A DNA stretch of 64,000 bases from Rhodococcus sp. KRD197. GTDB taxonomy: Bacteria > Actinomycetota > Actinomycetes > Mycobacteriales > Mycobacteriaceae. The translations under genes and the position numbers were made by a program. Below are positions 49,316-57,647 of this stretch, one piece after another. Every line of letters begins with the position of its first letter. Position 1 is the stretch's first letter. The DNA lies in the NCBI RefSeq assembly GCF_017168235.1, contig NZ_JABFAO010000016.1, positions 190,922 to 254,921 on the forward strand, in the 5' to 3' direction. The notes beneath the pieces are model-generated. The model did no database searches. It saw only the letters and a list, made by a program, of their open reading frames with translations, and had not been told where the DNA came from.

Positions 49316-49648
49316 TCAGCGGCCGGGGGAGGGCGGAGATGCTGCCGTGACGTCCTCTACGCACACGTTGACATCTCGGGTACCCGTCAGGATCGATACC
49401 CGTGAGCGAATGGCGGCGGCCAAAGCGGAGAGATCCGATCCGTAGACGGCGGTGACGTGTATTTCGACCGAGTTCTCATCGACACGAATACCTGGTACTC
49501 GTCTGCCCGGTAGGTATGTTCCGATTTCACCGAACATTCCGGGGTGGAGGCCCGCGACACCCGACACGGAGGTCGTTGCTTGGCCCACGACCTCCGCAAT
49601 TTCGGGTGGCACCGACTGCTCGACGCCTGATGGGGCAGGGTCGTTCAC
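49316..49648 (-). CDS. Short Asp23-like protein
   Basis: A 110-residue protein with the Asp23 beta-strand pattern reduced to one domain: ATTSVSGVAGLHPGMFGEIG, then VRIEVHVTAVYGSDLSALAAA-type sequence and VNVCVEDV. No membrane segment. GTG start overlaps the previous stop as GTGA, so it is coupled to the first Asp23 gene. Likely a partner subunit in an Asp23 assembly. Confidence 0.7.
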   Translation of the reverse strand: MNDPAPSGVEQSVPPEIAEVVGQATTSVSGVAGLHPGMFGEIGTYLPGRRVPGIRVDENSVEIHVTAVYGSDLSALAAAIRSRVSILTGTRDVNVCVEDVTAASPPSPGR

Positions 49649-50130
49649 TGGACTCGCGATGGTTTTGGCTCCTCGCCGGTGTCGTTATTGCTCTCTTCGT
49701 CGTCGAGGTGCACATCATGGACAGTGATGTTCACTTCGGTGACCTCGAGGCCGGTCATGCGCTCGATTGCCGCGATGACGTTACGCCGAATACCCGACGC
49801 GAGATCTGTGATCGAGACCCCGTATTCGGCGACGATGTCGAGGTCTACTGCTGCCTGCTTTTCGCCGACCTCGACGGACACTCCCTGGGAGTGGTTGATG
49901 CTGGCGCCTGGGATGCGTTCGCGCAGGGCTCCGACGACTCGCGAAGCTCCTCCACCGACTGCATAGACACCGGTTACTTCTCGGGTGGCGATTCCGGCGA
50001 TCTTGGAGACCACCGTGTCGGCAACCACGGTCCGGCCTTGACTGGACACCAAGGTCGAACCCGAACTAGAGCCTGCGTCGATTTCGGTCGATGGGGTCGC
50101 GGTCGTGCTCGTTGTCTTTGGTGCGGTCAT
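49645..50130 (-). CDS. Asp23/Gls24 family envelope stress response protein
   Basis: A 161-residue protein and the clearest Asp23 member of the cluster: VVADTVVSKIAGIATREVTGVYAVG, then GVSVEVGEKQAAVDLDIVAEYG and NVIAAIERMTGLEVTEVNITVHDVH. The polar N-terminus is disordered-like. It is the first gene of the operon with a strong GGAGGAG ribosome-binding site and a possible general-stress promoter 50 bp upstream. Asp23 homologues are sigma-B-controlled in staphylococci. Confidence 0.88.
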   Translation of the reverse strand: MTAPKTTSTTATPSTEIDAGSSSGSTLVSSQGRTVVADTVVSKIAGIATREVTGVYAVGGGASRVVGALRERIPGASINHSQGVSVEVGEKQAAVDLDIVAEYGVSITDLASGIRRNVIAAIERMTGLEVTEVNITVHDVHLDDEESNNDTGEEPKPSRVQ

Positions 50131-50180
50131 CGCGTTTTCTCCTCCGGTAGCGGTAGACGCCGGGTACGTCTACGCCCTAC

Positions 50181-50206
50181 ATACCCGGCTTCGATCAGGT
50201 AAACCC
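50181..50206 (-). promoter_or_regulatory. Possible SigB/SigF-type promoter for the Asp23 cluster
   Basis: Read on the minus strand: GGGTTT, 14 bases, then GGGTAT. Actinobacterial SigF/SigB promoters follow GGTTT-N15-17-GGGTA. The spacer is one base short, so the call is tentative, but the position about 50 bp before the first Asp23 gene fits. Confidence 0.45.
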
Positions 50207-50312
50207 CGCCGGGGCGTCGAACTCGGCGACATAATTGTCCGACCGATGACTTTTCGGTATCCACGCGGTCCATCTCCATGACCGTTCGTGGAGCCAATGC
50301 AGGAGGACCCAA

Positions 50313-50891
50313 ATGCGCAGATTGATAGTCACCGCTTTCGTCTCGGTCGACGGTGTCATGGAAGCACCGGGGGGCGAGCCCGGCTATCGCAACGCGGGCT
50401 GGACCTTCGAGAACATCGAGTTCGACGTGGCGGCGTACGAGATCAAAGACCGCGAGCAGCAGGAAACGACGGCACTGCTGTTGGGACGAAAATCGTATGA
50501 AGCGTTCGCGCCCGTCTGGCCGACGATGGAGGAGTTCGCGGAGTACAACGCGATGCCTCGCTACGTAGTATCGAGCACTCTTGCGCAGGAGGATTCGCGG
50601 TGGCCGGCGACTATCCTGCGCACCGTCGACGAGGTGGCAGCTCTCAAACGTACAGAGGGTGGGCCCATCGCGGTGCACGGAAGCGCCGAACTCGGGCAAT
50701 CGCTGGCCGACGCCGGACTGGTGGATCGCTACCACCTGTTGGTGTTCCCGGTTCTCCTCGGCGCGGGCAAGAGACTGTTCAGCGACAGTGACAAGGACAG
50801 CACCCGCCTCCAGCTCGTGGAATCGGAGTCCTACAGCAACGGAATTCAGAAGCAGATTTTCGACGTCGTGGGTGAACCCGCGCGTTCCTGA
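50313..50891 (+). CDS. Dihydrofolate reductase-like (RibD C-terminal family) protein
   Basis: A 192-residue protein of the RibD_C/YyaP type: RRLIVTAFVSVDGVMEAPGG at the N-terminus, LLLGRKSYEAFAPVWP near residue 56, and DRYHLLVFPVLLGAGKRLFSD near 140. These proteins have the DHFR fold and bind NADPH, but their substrates are usually unknown and most lack folate activity. ATG with AGGAGG upstream in GCAGGAGGACCCAA. Monocistronic. Confidence 0.88.
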   Translation: MRRLIVTAFVSVDGVMEAPGGEPGYRNAGWTFENIEFDVAAYEIKDREQQETTALLLGRKSYEAFAPVWPTMEEFAEYNAMPRYVVSSTLAQEDSRWPATILRTVDEVAALKRTEGGPIAVHGSAELGQSLADAGLVDRYHLLVFPVLLGAGKRLFSDSDKDSTRLQLVESESYSNGIQKQIFDVVGEPARS

Positions 50892-51011
50892 CCCCCGCTG
50901 TCCCTGACGCCCGATGTCGTCGGCGACGTGCGTAAGCTCTCGCTTCGTGCACATCGTCGACACGCGCGCTCTCGGCAGGCGCGGTACCGGGTCAGGATTC
51001 GCGAGCCCACG

Positions 51012-52409
51012 ATGAACCGGCCGGTTCAGAAGTCCATCTCGGCGCTGAAGATGCCGTCCATTCCGCGGCCGCGGAATCCAGCGTCGATGGTCCTGGTCGG
51101 GTTCGCAGCTGCCATTTTTCTGGGTACCGGTTTGCTGATGCTTCCGGTCTCTTCGGAAACCGGAGATGCGACATCGTTGGTGACCGCGTTGTTCACCGCC
51201 ACCTCGGCCATTTGTGTCACCGGACTCGTCGTGGTCGACACCGGATCGTACTGGTCCGGCTTCGGCGAGGTCGTGCTGATGACACTCATCCAAATCGGCG
51301 GGCTGGGCATCATGACCTTGGCTTCGCTGCTCGGTCTGCTGGTCGCGCGTCGCATGGGTCTTCGGATGCAGTTGGTGGCTCAGGCGGAGACGAAGACTCT
51401 GAAGCTGGGGGAGAGCAAGAGAGTTGTTCTCGGCGTTCTTCGAATGAGCCTGGCGATCGAAGCCGTGACGTCTCTTGCGCTGGCTGCTCGTTTCCACTGG
51501 GGGTATGACGAGTCCGTCGGCGACGCACTGTATTCGGGTGTCTTTCACGGCATCTCCGCGTACAACAATGCGGGTTTCGCCTTGTACCCCGACAGCCTCA
51601 GTCGATACGTCAGCGACCCCTGGGTCATTGTCCCCATCACCATCGCGTTCGTTCTCGGGGGACTCGGGTTTCCGGTTCTCATCGAAGTTGCGCGTTCCAT
51701 CAGGCGAACGAAGACGTTCGACCACCGCCGCAACTCGTGGACGCTGCATACGAAGATCACCCTCATCACCTACGCGGCACTAGCGGCTTTCGGCGTCGTC
51801 GCGATCACCGCCGTGGAATGGACCAACCCGGACACGCTGGGAGCACTGAGCACGCCGGGCCGACTGCTCGCCGGCATCTTTCAAGGCCTGAGCCCCCGTA
51901 CGGCTGGCTTCAACAGTATCGACACGGGCGCTATGCACCCGTCGGCGCTGCTGATCACCGATGGGTTGATGTTCATCGGCGGCGGCAGCGCTGGTACCGC
52001 CGGTGGAATCAAAGTCACCACGTTCGCATTGTTGGCTTTCGTCATCGCAGCCGAGGTGCGGGGTGAGCCCAGCGTGCATGTGATGGGCCGCAAGATCGGG
52101 GCGCAGGTTCAGCGCCAGGCGGTGACTGTCGTACTTCTGTCCGTCGCGGCAGTCATCGGCGGCACGGTCGCAATCATGCTCATGACCCCGTTCGATCTCG
52201 ACGACGTTCTGTTCGAAACCGTATCGGCGTTCGGTACGGTGGGTTTGTCTACCGGCATCACCGCTGATCTGCCTGATGTTGGACAGATCGCGTTGGTTCT
52301 GTTGATGTTCATCGGTCGGCTCGGCCCGATTACGCTCGCGTCGGCCTTGGCCTTGCGCGAACGTGGCCGACGCTACGAACTACCTGAGGAGCGACCCATC
52401 GTTGGCTAG
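51012..52409 (+). CDS. TrkH/KtrB family potassium uptake protein
   Basis: A 465-residue channel-like K+ transporter. The four pore-loop regions with filter-like glycines are visible: TATSAICVTGLVVVDTG, HGISAYNNAGFALYP, QGLSPRTAGFNSIDTG, and TVSAFGTVGLSTGITADLP. Ten or so membrane helices are in the MPM pattern. The ATG at 51012 gives the usual short N-terminus. The RCK subunit gene starts inside its last codons, giving a two-gene Ktr/Trk operon. Confidence 0.93.
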   Translation: MNRPVQKSISALKMPSIPRPRNPASMVLVGFAAAIFLGTGLLMLPVSSETGDATSLVTALFTATSAICVTGLVVVDTGSYWSGFGEVVLMTLIQIGGLGIMTLASLLGLLVARRMGLRMQLVAQAETKTLKLGESKRVVLGVLRMSLAIEAVTSLALAARFHWGYDESVGDALYSGVFHGISAYNNAGFALYPDSLSRYVSDPWVIVPITIAFVLGGLGFPVLIEVARSIRRTKTFDHRRNSWTLHTKITLITYAALAAFGVVAITAVEWTNPDTLGALSTPGRLLAGIFQGLSPRTAGFNSIDTGAMHPSALLITDGLMFIGGGSAGTAGGIKVTTFALLAFVIAAEVRGEPSVHVMGRKIGAQVQRQAVTVVLLSVAAVIGGTVAIMLMTPFDLDDVLFETVSAFGTVGLSTGITADLPDVGQIALVLLMFIGRLGPITLASALALRERGRRYELPEERPIVG

Positions 52410-53070
52410 GAACAAGAGATCCGGCACACGTGTCGTGGTTATCGGACTCGGACGGTTCGGTGCATCGCTCGGGCGCGAGCTGTGTGGGCACGGCTCCGAG
52501 GTACTCGGCTTGGATACGGACGCACATCGAGTCCAACGGTATGCCGACGAGCTGACGCACACCGCCATCGTGGATTCGACCGACGTGGATGCGTTGGCTC
52601 AGCTCGGCGTGCCGGATTTCGGCCATGCAGTGGTGGCCATCGGAAGCGATCTCGAATCGAGCATTCTCACGACATCGCTCTTGTCCGATTTCGGCATCGA
52701 GAACATCTGGGCGAAAGCAACGAGTCGCCAGCACGGGAAGATCCTCGAACGGGTCGGCGCCCACCATGTGGTTCTCCCCGAACACGACATGGGGGAGCGG
52801 GTCGCTCATCTGGTCACTGGACGAATGCTCGACTACATCGAGTTCGAGGAAGACTACGCGATGGTGAAAACTCTTGCGCCGCAGTCTATGGTGGGCCGAA
52901 CGCTCCGCGACAGCGACGTCAGGCAGACCTGCGGCATCACGGTGGTGGGAATCAAGCATCGAGGCGCGGACTTCACTCACGCAGCACCCGAATCCGTAAT
53001 CGAAGAGGGTGACCTGCTGATATGCGCGGGACGAACCGCACAGGTGGAGTTCTTCGCCGACCTACGGTGA
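52402..53070 (+). CDS. TrkA/KtrA family potassium uptake regulatory subunit
   Basis: A 222-residue cytosolic RCK protein. The N-terminal Rossmann motif VVVIGLGRFGASLGRELCGHG binds NAD(H) or ATP/ADP. The RCK C-terminal domain starts near residue 140 (LAPQSMVGRTLRDSDVRQTCG). A TTG at 52402, eight bases before the end of the TrkH gene, is the likely start, with GAGGAG 11 bases upstream. It gates the TrkH partner channel. Confidence 0.92.
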   Translation: MARNKRSGTRVVVIGLGRFGASLGRELCGHGSEVLGLDTDAHRVQRYADELTHTAIVDSTDVDALAQLGVPDFGHAVVAIGSDLESSILTTSLLSDFGIENIWAKATSRQHGKILERVGAHHVVLPEHDMGERVAHLVTGRMLDYIEFEEDYAMVKTLAPQSMVGRTLRDSDVRQTCGITVVGIKHRGADFTHAAPESVIEEGDLLICAGRTAQVEFFADLR

Positions 53071-53087
53071 TCCCGCGGATACGTCGC

Positions 53088-53561
53088 CTATTGCTGCAAC
53101 CGAAGGGTCATGAAGATGCTGTTCGGATCGTCGGTCGGATAGTCTCCGAAAGCGGCACACACAGCGAACCCTGCGCGTTGGTATAGAGCGCGGGCAGTGT
53201 GAAAGAACTTCATACTGCCTGTCTCCAAGGATAATTGGTGAACTCCACGGCTAGTGGCATCACAGATGGCGTGATCGAGCAGGAGCTTGCCGATTCCGCG
53301 CCCTCGGTAGTCCGGCGCCGTCCGCATGCTCTTTATCTCTTCGTGCTCGGAGCTGAGGCAACCCAAGCCGATCGTCCCGACGAGTTCGCCGTCGATACGC
53401 GCTACCCAGAGCCGGAAGTCTCGCGTCGACTTCATGGTCTCGTAGTCCAACGCGTGCTGGCTTTCACTGCGGGCGGTAGGGGCGATGTCTGCAAGATGCT
53501 CCCCGAGGAAGAGTTCGAGAGCCGGATCGCCATAGTCGGCTCGCTGGATCACCACTGTCAT
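53088..53561 (-). CDS. GNAT family N-acetyltransferase
   Basis: A 157-residue acetyltransferase. The acetyl-CoA motif is in SMRTAPDYRGRGIGKLLLDHA (R/Q-x-x-G-x-G/A), preceded by GTIGLGCLSSEHEEIKSM and followed by LSLETGSMKFFHTARALYQRAGF, the standard motifs A and B. Substrate not predictable. The ATG at 53561 is the first that gives a complete fold. Convergent with the TrkA gene, 17 bp apart. Confidence 0.92.
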   Translation of the reverse strand: MTVVIQRADYGDPALELFLGEHLADIAPTARSESQHALDYETMKSTRDFRLWVARIDGELVGTIGLGCLSSEHEEIKSMRTAPDYRGRGIGKLLLDHAICDATSRGVHQLSLETGSMKFFHTARALYQRAGFAVCAAFGDYPTDDPNSIFMTLRLQQ

Positions 53562-53697
53562 ACCCGAATTCTGCCTTGGGGGAGGATCCGTCCACTGAGA
53601 AAATCGCGGGTTGCCGGGATACTGGTGCGAATCGGGCACCATGTAGGCATCGACGACACCGGTGAACACGGCCCAATCTCGAACAGCAAGGACGCGC

Positions 53698-55359
53698 ATG
53701 TCAGTAGTTGCCATCTATCTCGTCATCACTTTCGGCCTCGGTGGCCTCGCCATGGCCGTGCGTCTGCCTCCGTTGGTCGGATTTCTGACGGCAGGGTTCG
53801 TCATCAACGCCTTGAACCTCGAGGAACTGCCCCAACTCGATTTGATTGCGGATCTCGGTGTCACGCTCTTGCTGTTCGCGATCGGCCTCAAACTCGACGT
53901 TCGGATACTGCTGCGCCGCGAGGTCTGGCTCACCACGTCGGCACACATGGTGATCAACGTCGTCTTCGGCGCCATCGCGTTGTGGCTGTTTGCCTTGGTC
54001 GGGGTTTCGATGCTGGCAGGACAGAGCCTCGAAACGATCGCGCTTCTCGCCTTTGCGCTGTCATTCTCCAGCACGGTGTTCGTCGTCAAGGTCCTCGAAG
54101 AGCGGGGTGAATCGAACGCACTCTACGGGCGCATCGCCATCGGTATCTTGGTGATGCAGGACATCATCGCGGTGGTCTTCCTGACCGTCACCAGCGGAAC
54201 GCTGCCGAGCCTGTGGGCACTCACGTTGGTGGGGCTGTGGCCTCTCACTCGCGTTCTCCGAAGGATCTGGAGCGGACTCGGGCACGGCGAAATGCAGTCC
54301 CTGTTCGGCATCGTGATGGCTTTTGTGCCGGGCTATGCGTTGTTCTCTGCACTAGGCCTCAAAGGCGACCTGGGTGCACTGGTGATCGGAGTGCTGCTGG
54401 CGTCGCACTCAGCGTCGTCGGAACTCTCACGTTCGTTGTTCCACATCAAAGAACTCCTGCTCGTGGGCTTTTTTGTGTCGATCGGCCTGACCGGGCTGCC
54501 GGATTTGCCCACCATCGGCGTCGCCCTGCTGATGCTGCTGTTCCTGCCGTTCAAGGCAGGCTGGTTCTTCATCTTGTTCACGATCATGAAGCTGCGACAC
54601 CGTACAGCGTTGCTCGCCGGGTTGAGCCTGATGAACTACTCCGAGTTCGGCTTGATCGTGGTGTCGGTCGGGGTGACGTCCGGATTGCTGGCACCAGCGT
54701 GGTTGGTGGAGATGTCGATTGCTGTGGCTCTGAGCTTCGTTGTATCTGCACTGGTGAATGGACGTGGCCACCTGATGGAGGAGAAGATCGCTGCGCGGCT
54801 ACCGGCTCAGGACGAACGAACCCTGCATCCCGATGAGCGCCCCGGCGATGCCAGTAATGCCGAAGTTGTCGTGCTCGGCATGGGTCGCGTCGGCTTCGCC
54901 GCCTACCAGCGACTGACAGATCACTATGGTCTCCGAGTGGTCGGTGTCGATTACGACGGGCCCCGAATCGAACGACTCGCGGAGGAGGGACTGCGGGTCA
55001 TCGAAGGTGACGCCACCGACCTGGACTTCTGGAACCAGTTGCGGCGCTCAGGATGCGTGCGCATCGCCGTGTTGGCCATGCCCCGCCACGGCGCCAATGT
55101 CACCGCGCTCGCGTGCCTCCGCGAGTCTGGTTTCAGCGGAAGGGTTGCCTCTGTGGCCCGCTACGACGACGAGGTGGAGTGGGCCAAGGACCACGGGGTG
55201 GATATCGCTTTCAATGTCTATTCGGGCGCAGGGTTGGAATTGGCGGATCAGGCGGCTCTAGGTGGAGCGCTGGACTTCGACGAATCCGAGTCCGACAACA
55301 ACTCACCGGAGGAGAACGAGCCGCCGATCACCGGAAAGGGAGCCACGGACAAGGCCTAG
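53698..55359 (+). CDS. Kef-type monovalent cation:proton antiporter with TrkA-N domain
   Basis: A 553-residue protein. The N-terminal CPA2 antiporter domain has about 12 helices, with LGVTLLLFAIGLKLDVR, SSTVFVVKVLEERGE and GILVMQDIIAVVFL (the conserved QD). The cytoplasmic regulatory domain begins near residue 395, with Rossmann motif VVVLGMGRVGFAAYQRL and VIEGDATDLDF. It probably exports K+ or Na+ in exchange for protons, gated by a nucleotide. Close to the TrkH/TrkA uptake pair, giving uptake and efflux side by side. AAGGA precedes the ATG. Confidence 0.93.
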   Translation: MSVVAIYLVITFGLGGLAMAVRLPPLVGFLTAGFVINALNLEELPQLDLIADLGVTLLLFAIGLKLDVRILLRREVWLTTSAHMVINVVFGAIALWLFALVGVSMLAGQSLETIALLAFALSFSSTVFVVKVLEERGESNALYGRIAIGILVMQDIIAVVFLTVTSGTLPSLWALTLVGLWPLTRVLRRIWSGLGHGEMQSLFGIVMAFVPGYALFSALGLKGDLGALVIGVLLASHSASSELSRSLFHIKELLLVGFFVSIGLTGLPDLPTIGVALLMLLFLPFKAGWFFILFTIMKLRHRTALLAGLSLMNYSEFGLIVVSVGVTSGLLAPAWLVEMSIAVALSFVVSALVNGRGHLMEEKIAARLPAQDERTLHPDERPGDASNAEVVVLGMGRVGFAAYQRLTDHYGLRVVGVDYDGPRIERLAEEGLRVIEGDATDLDFWNQLRRSGCVRIAVLAMPRHGANVTALACLRESGFSGRVASVARYDDEVEWAKDHGVDIAFNVYSGAGLELADQAALGGALDFDESESDNNSPEENEPPITGKGATDKA

Positions 55360-55452
55360 CGCATGCCGGCAACAGGAACGAACGCCGATGACCTTGGGCC
55401 CTAGTGAGTGAGTATCCGCGGTGGTGCGCTGGCACACATGATGGAACGCCTG

Positions 55453-56772
55453 ATGAGCAACCCGGTTGATCGTTTGAGTTCAGCCGATTGCATGTACCTC
55501 GCGATGCAGCGTGCATCTGTGCCCAACCAGTTCGGGGCGATCCTTCTCCTCGAACCCGCGGACGGTTTCAACTTGCCTGCGCTCATGAGGACGCTCGGGG
55601 AACGAATCTCTGCCATTCCGCGAATGCGTCAGCGCGCCATGAAAGCACCTTGGGGCTGTGGCCGACCCGTTTGGATCGACGACGCCACCTACGCCGTGGA
55701 GCGGCACCTCCGCCTCCTCGAGTGTCCGTCACCGGGTGACGAATCCGCGTTGCTCTCCGTTGCCGCAGGACTGCTCACCCGTCGGCTACCGGTTGACCGT
55801 CCGCTGTGGTCAGCGACCGTGGTGACAGGGCTGACAAAGGGTCGGGTTGCACTTGTTCTCGTAGCCCAACACGCACTCGCCGACGGAATTGGAGGTCTCG
55901 CAGTTCTGTACGCATTGGCCGATGGAGCTGCACCGGGGACCTGCCGTACTTTCCCTCTTGCGCCACCATCCACCAGCCGACTGGCTGCCGATGCCATGCT
56001 CAGTCGCGTCCGACTGTTGACGCGGGCAATGAGCCCAATTCGGTCGGCTCTCGAATCAACTGGCAGCCGGAGCCATTCGCGGATCGGTCAAGCAGCATCG
56101 TGCTCTTTGTCGAAACCGACCGGGGGAAAACGTCGTTTGGCTCTCACCCGGTCGCACACCGCTGACATCCTGGCTGCTGCGCATCGCCACGACGCCACCG
56201 TCAACGATGTTCTTCTCTCAGCGATCGGGGGCGCTCTGGGTAGATACCTGGGGGAGTGCGGCGAACATGCCGACACTGTCGTGGTCGGCATCCCCGTCGG
56301 AATGCGTCAGGCAGCGACAGTGGGGGACATCGGAAACCGCACCATGCAAATCCGAGTTGCCATACCGACTGCAGGCGAGCCAGTTTTGCGCCTCAGACGG
56401 GTGAAGCATGCCATGCGAGTCGGCAAGCGCTCGGCGCCCGGACCTATTACGGCCGCCATTGCGAGTGTCGTGGTTCGGGCGATGCTGGTTGTGGGGATCT
56501 ACCAGTGGTACATGCGACGTCAGCGTTACCTGCACTGCGTGGTGACCAATGTCCACGGGCCCGATCGCCGGTTGACGTTGTGCGGGGCACCTGTCACCGA
56601 CATCGTTCCGCTTGCAGTCGGTGGTGGTGGCAATGTGGTGGTGACGTTCGCTGCGCTTTCGTACGCTGGCACGCTCGTTGTCACCGTGATCGCTGATCCC
56701 GACACATTGCCGGACCTCTCAGAAATCACCGTTCCGTTGGCGGGGGAGCTGCGCACTCTGTTCACGACATAG
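55453..56772 (+). CDS. Wax ester synthase/diacylglycerol acyltransferase (WS/DGAT)-like protein
   Basis: A 439-residue acyltransferase-like protein. The N-terminal LSSADCMYLAMQ matches the family start. The active-site motif normally HHxxxDG reads QHALADG near residue 140, keeping the second His and Asp-Gly but replacing the first His by Gln. Later family landmarks are TVNDVLLSAIGGALGRYL and VVTNVHGPDRRLTLCGAPV. It normally makes triacylglycerol or wax ester, typical Rhodococcus storage lipids. Several upstream in-frame starts exist (GTG 55408, ATG 55438); ATG 55453 fits the family best. Confidence 0.85.
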   Translation: MSNPVDRLSSADCMYLAMQRASVPNQFGAILLLEPADGFNLPALMRTLGERISAIPRMRQRAMKAPWGCGRPVWIDDATYAVERHLRLLECPSPGDESALLSVAAGLLTRRLPVDRPLWSATVVTGLTKGRVALVLVAQHALADGIGGLAVLYALADGAAPGTCRTFPLAPPSTSRLAADAMLSRVRLLTRAMSPIRSALESTGSRSHSRIGQAASCSLSKPTGGKRRLALTRSHTADILAAAHRHDATVNDVLLSAIGGALGRYLGECGEHADTVVVGIPVGMRQAATVGDIGNRTMQIRVAIPTAGEPVLRLRRVKHAMRVGKRSAPGPITAAIASVVVRAMLVVGIYQWYMRRQRYLHCVVTNVHGPDRRLTLCGAPVTDIVPLAVGGGGNVVVTFAALSYAGTLVVTVIADPDTLPDLSEITVPLAGELRTLFTT

Positions 56773-56846
56773 TGGGGGCAGGCAACCGTAGGGCGCGGGA
56801 CCACAAAGCTTGGGGTTCGGGGCGTACTCGGGAAGGTGGCGTTCAC

Positions 56847-57533
56847 ATGGCAAAGGTCGATCTCGCGGCACTCGGTGATGATGAACTCGACAGCTATCTG
56901 CGGCGTGAGTCAGGGTTGCCCGGGCCGCGAGCGAATCTGGAATTGGTCGATCAGGCGGCGGCGTTGTTGCCGCGGCGAACCCTTTCACGGCTCGCCGATG
57001 CGCAGGATGAGTTTCTTGCGATGTGCGGAGCGGCGGGGATGGCCCGAGCCTGTCTATCGGGAGTGGGACCGACCGATTCGGAGCTCGATCGGTTGGCTGG
57101 ATATGTCCGTGATCCAAGGTGGCGTCTGCGTGAAGGGGTCGTGCGTGGACTCCAGCTCGCTGCGGTGAACTATCCGGTGGCTGTTGCCGAGCTGGTACAC
57201 CGATGGGTGCGCAGCTCCGATCTCGCGGTTGTGCGTGCGGCGGTCGAGGCCATCTGTGAACCTCGATTGCTGAAGTCCCAAGAGATGTGTGCCGGGGCGC
57301 TGGATGCATGCGATGTAGCGACCACTACCGTTTCTCGCACGGAGGGACATCCCCGTACTGATCAAGAGCGCGGTCTCGAACGGACGTTGAGTTACGCGTG
57401 GAGTGTCGCAGTCGCCGCTGAACCTGTCCGCGGGTTGCCGATGTTCGGAGCACTCGAGGTCAGCCCTTCGGCACTGGTCGGCAGGATCGCGGCCCACAAT
57501 CGCACCAAGAAGCGGCTCGCGCGGCTGCTGTGA
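56847..57533 (+). CDS. HEAT-repeat-like conserved hypothetical protein
   Basis: A 228-residue soluble helical protein. A run such as LAGYVRDPRWRLREGVVRGL, followed by VAELVHRWVRSSDLAVVRAAVEA, resembles HEAT/ARM-type helical repeats used in protein-protein contact. No catalytic motif. The ATG at 56847 has GGAAGG ten bases upstream. It is 74 bp downstream of the acyltransferase gene, possibly co-transcribed. Function not assigned. Confidence 0.65.
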   Translation: MAKVDLAALGDDELDSYLRRESGLPGPRANLELVDQAAALLPRRTLSRLADAQDEFLAMCGAAGMARACLSGVGPTDSELDRLAGYVRDPRWRLREGVVRGLQLAAVNYPVAVAELVHRWVRSSDLAVVRAAVEAICEPRLLKSQEMCAGALDACDVATTTVSRTEGHPRTDQERGLERTLSYAWSVAVAAEPVRGLPMFGALEVSPSALVGRIAAHNRTKKRLARLL

Positions 57534-57647
57534 AGACTGATTGGTCGCGCTGCCCTGTCTCCGATGGATCGGCAGCGGCAGTTCTCGGCCCCGGCAAGGA
57601 GTTCCGGTTCGGTCGCGGCCCGGACCGGTAGGTCCTATCGTGGAGAC

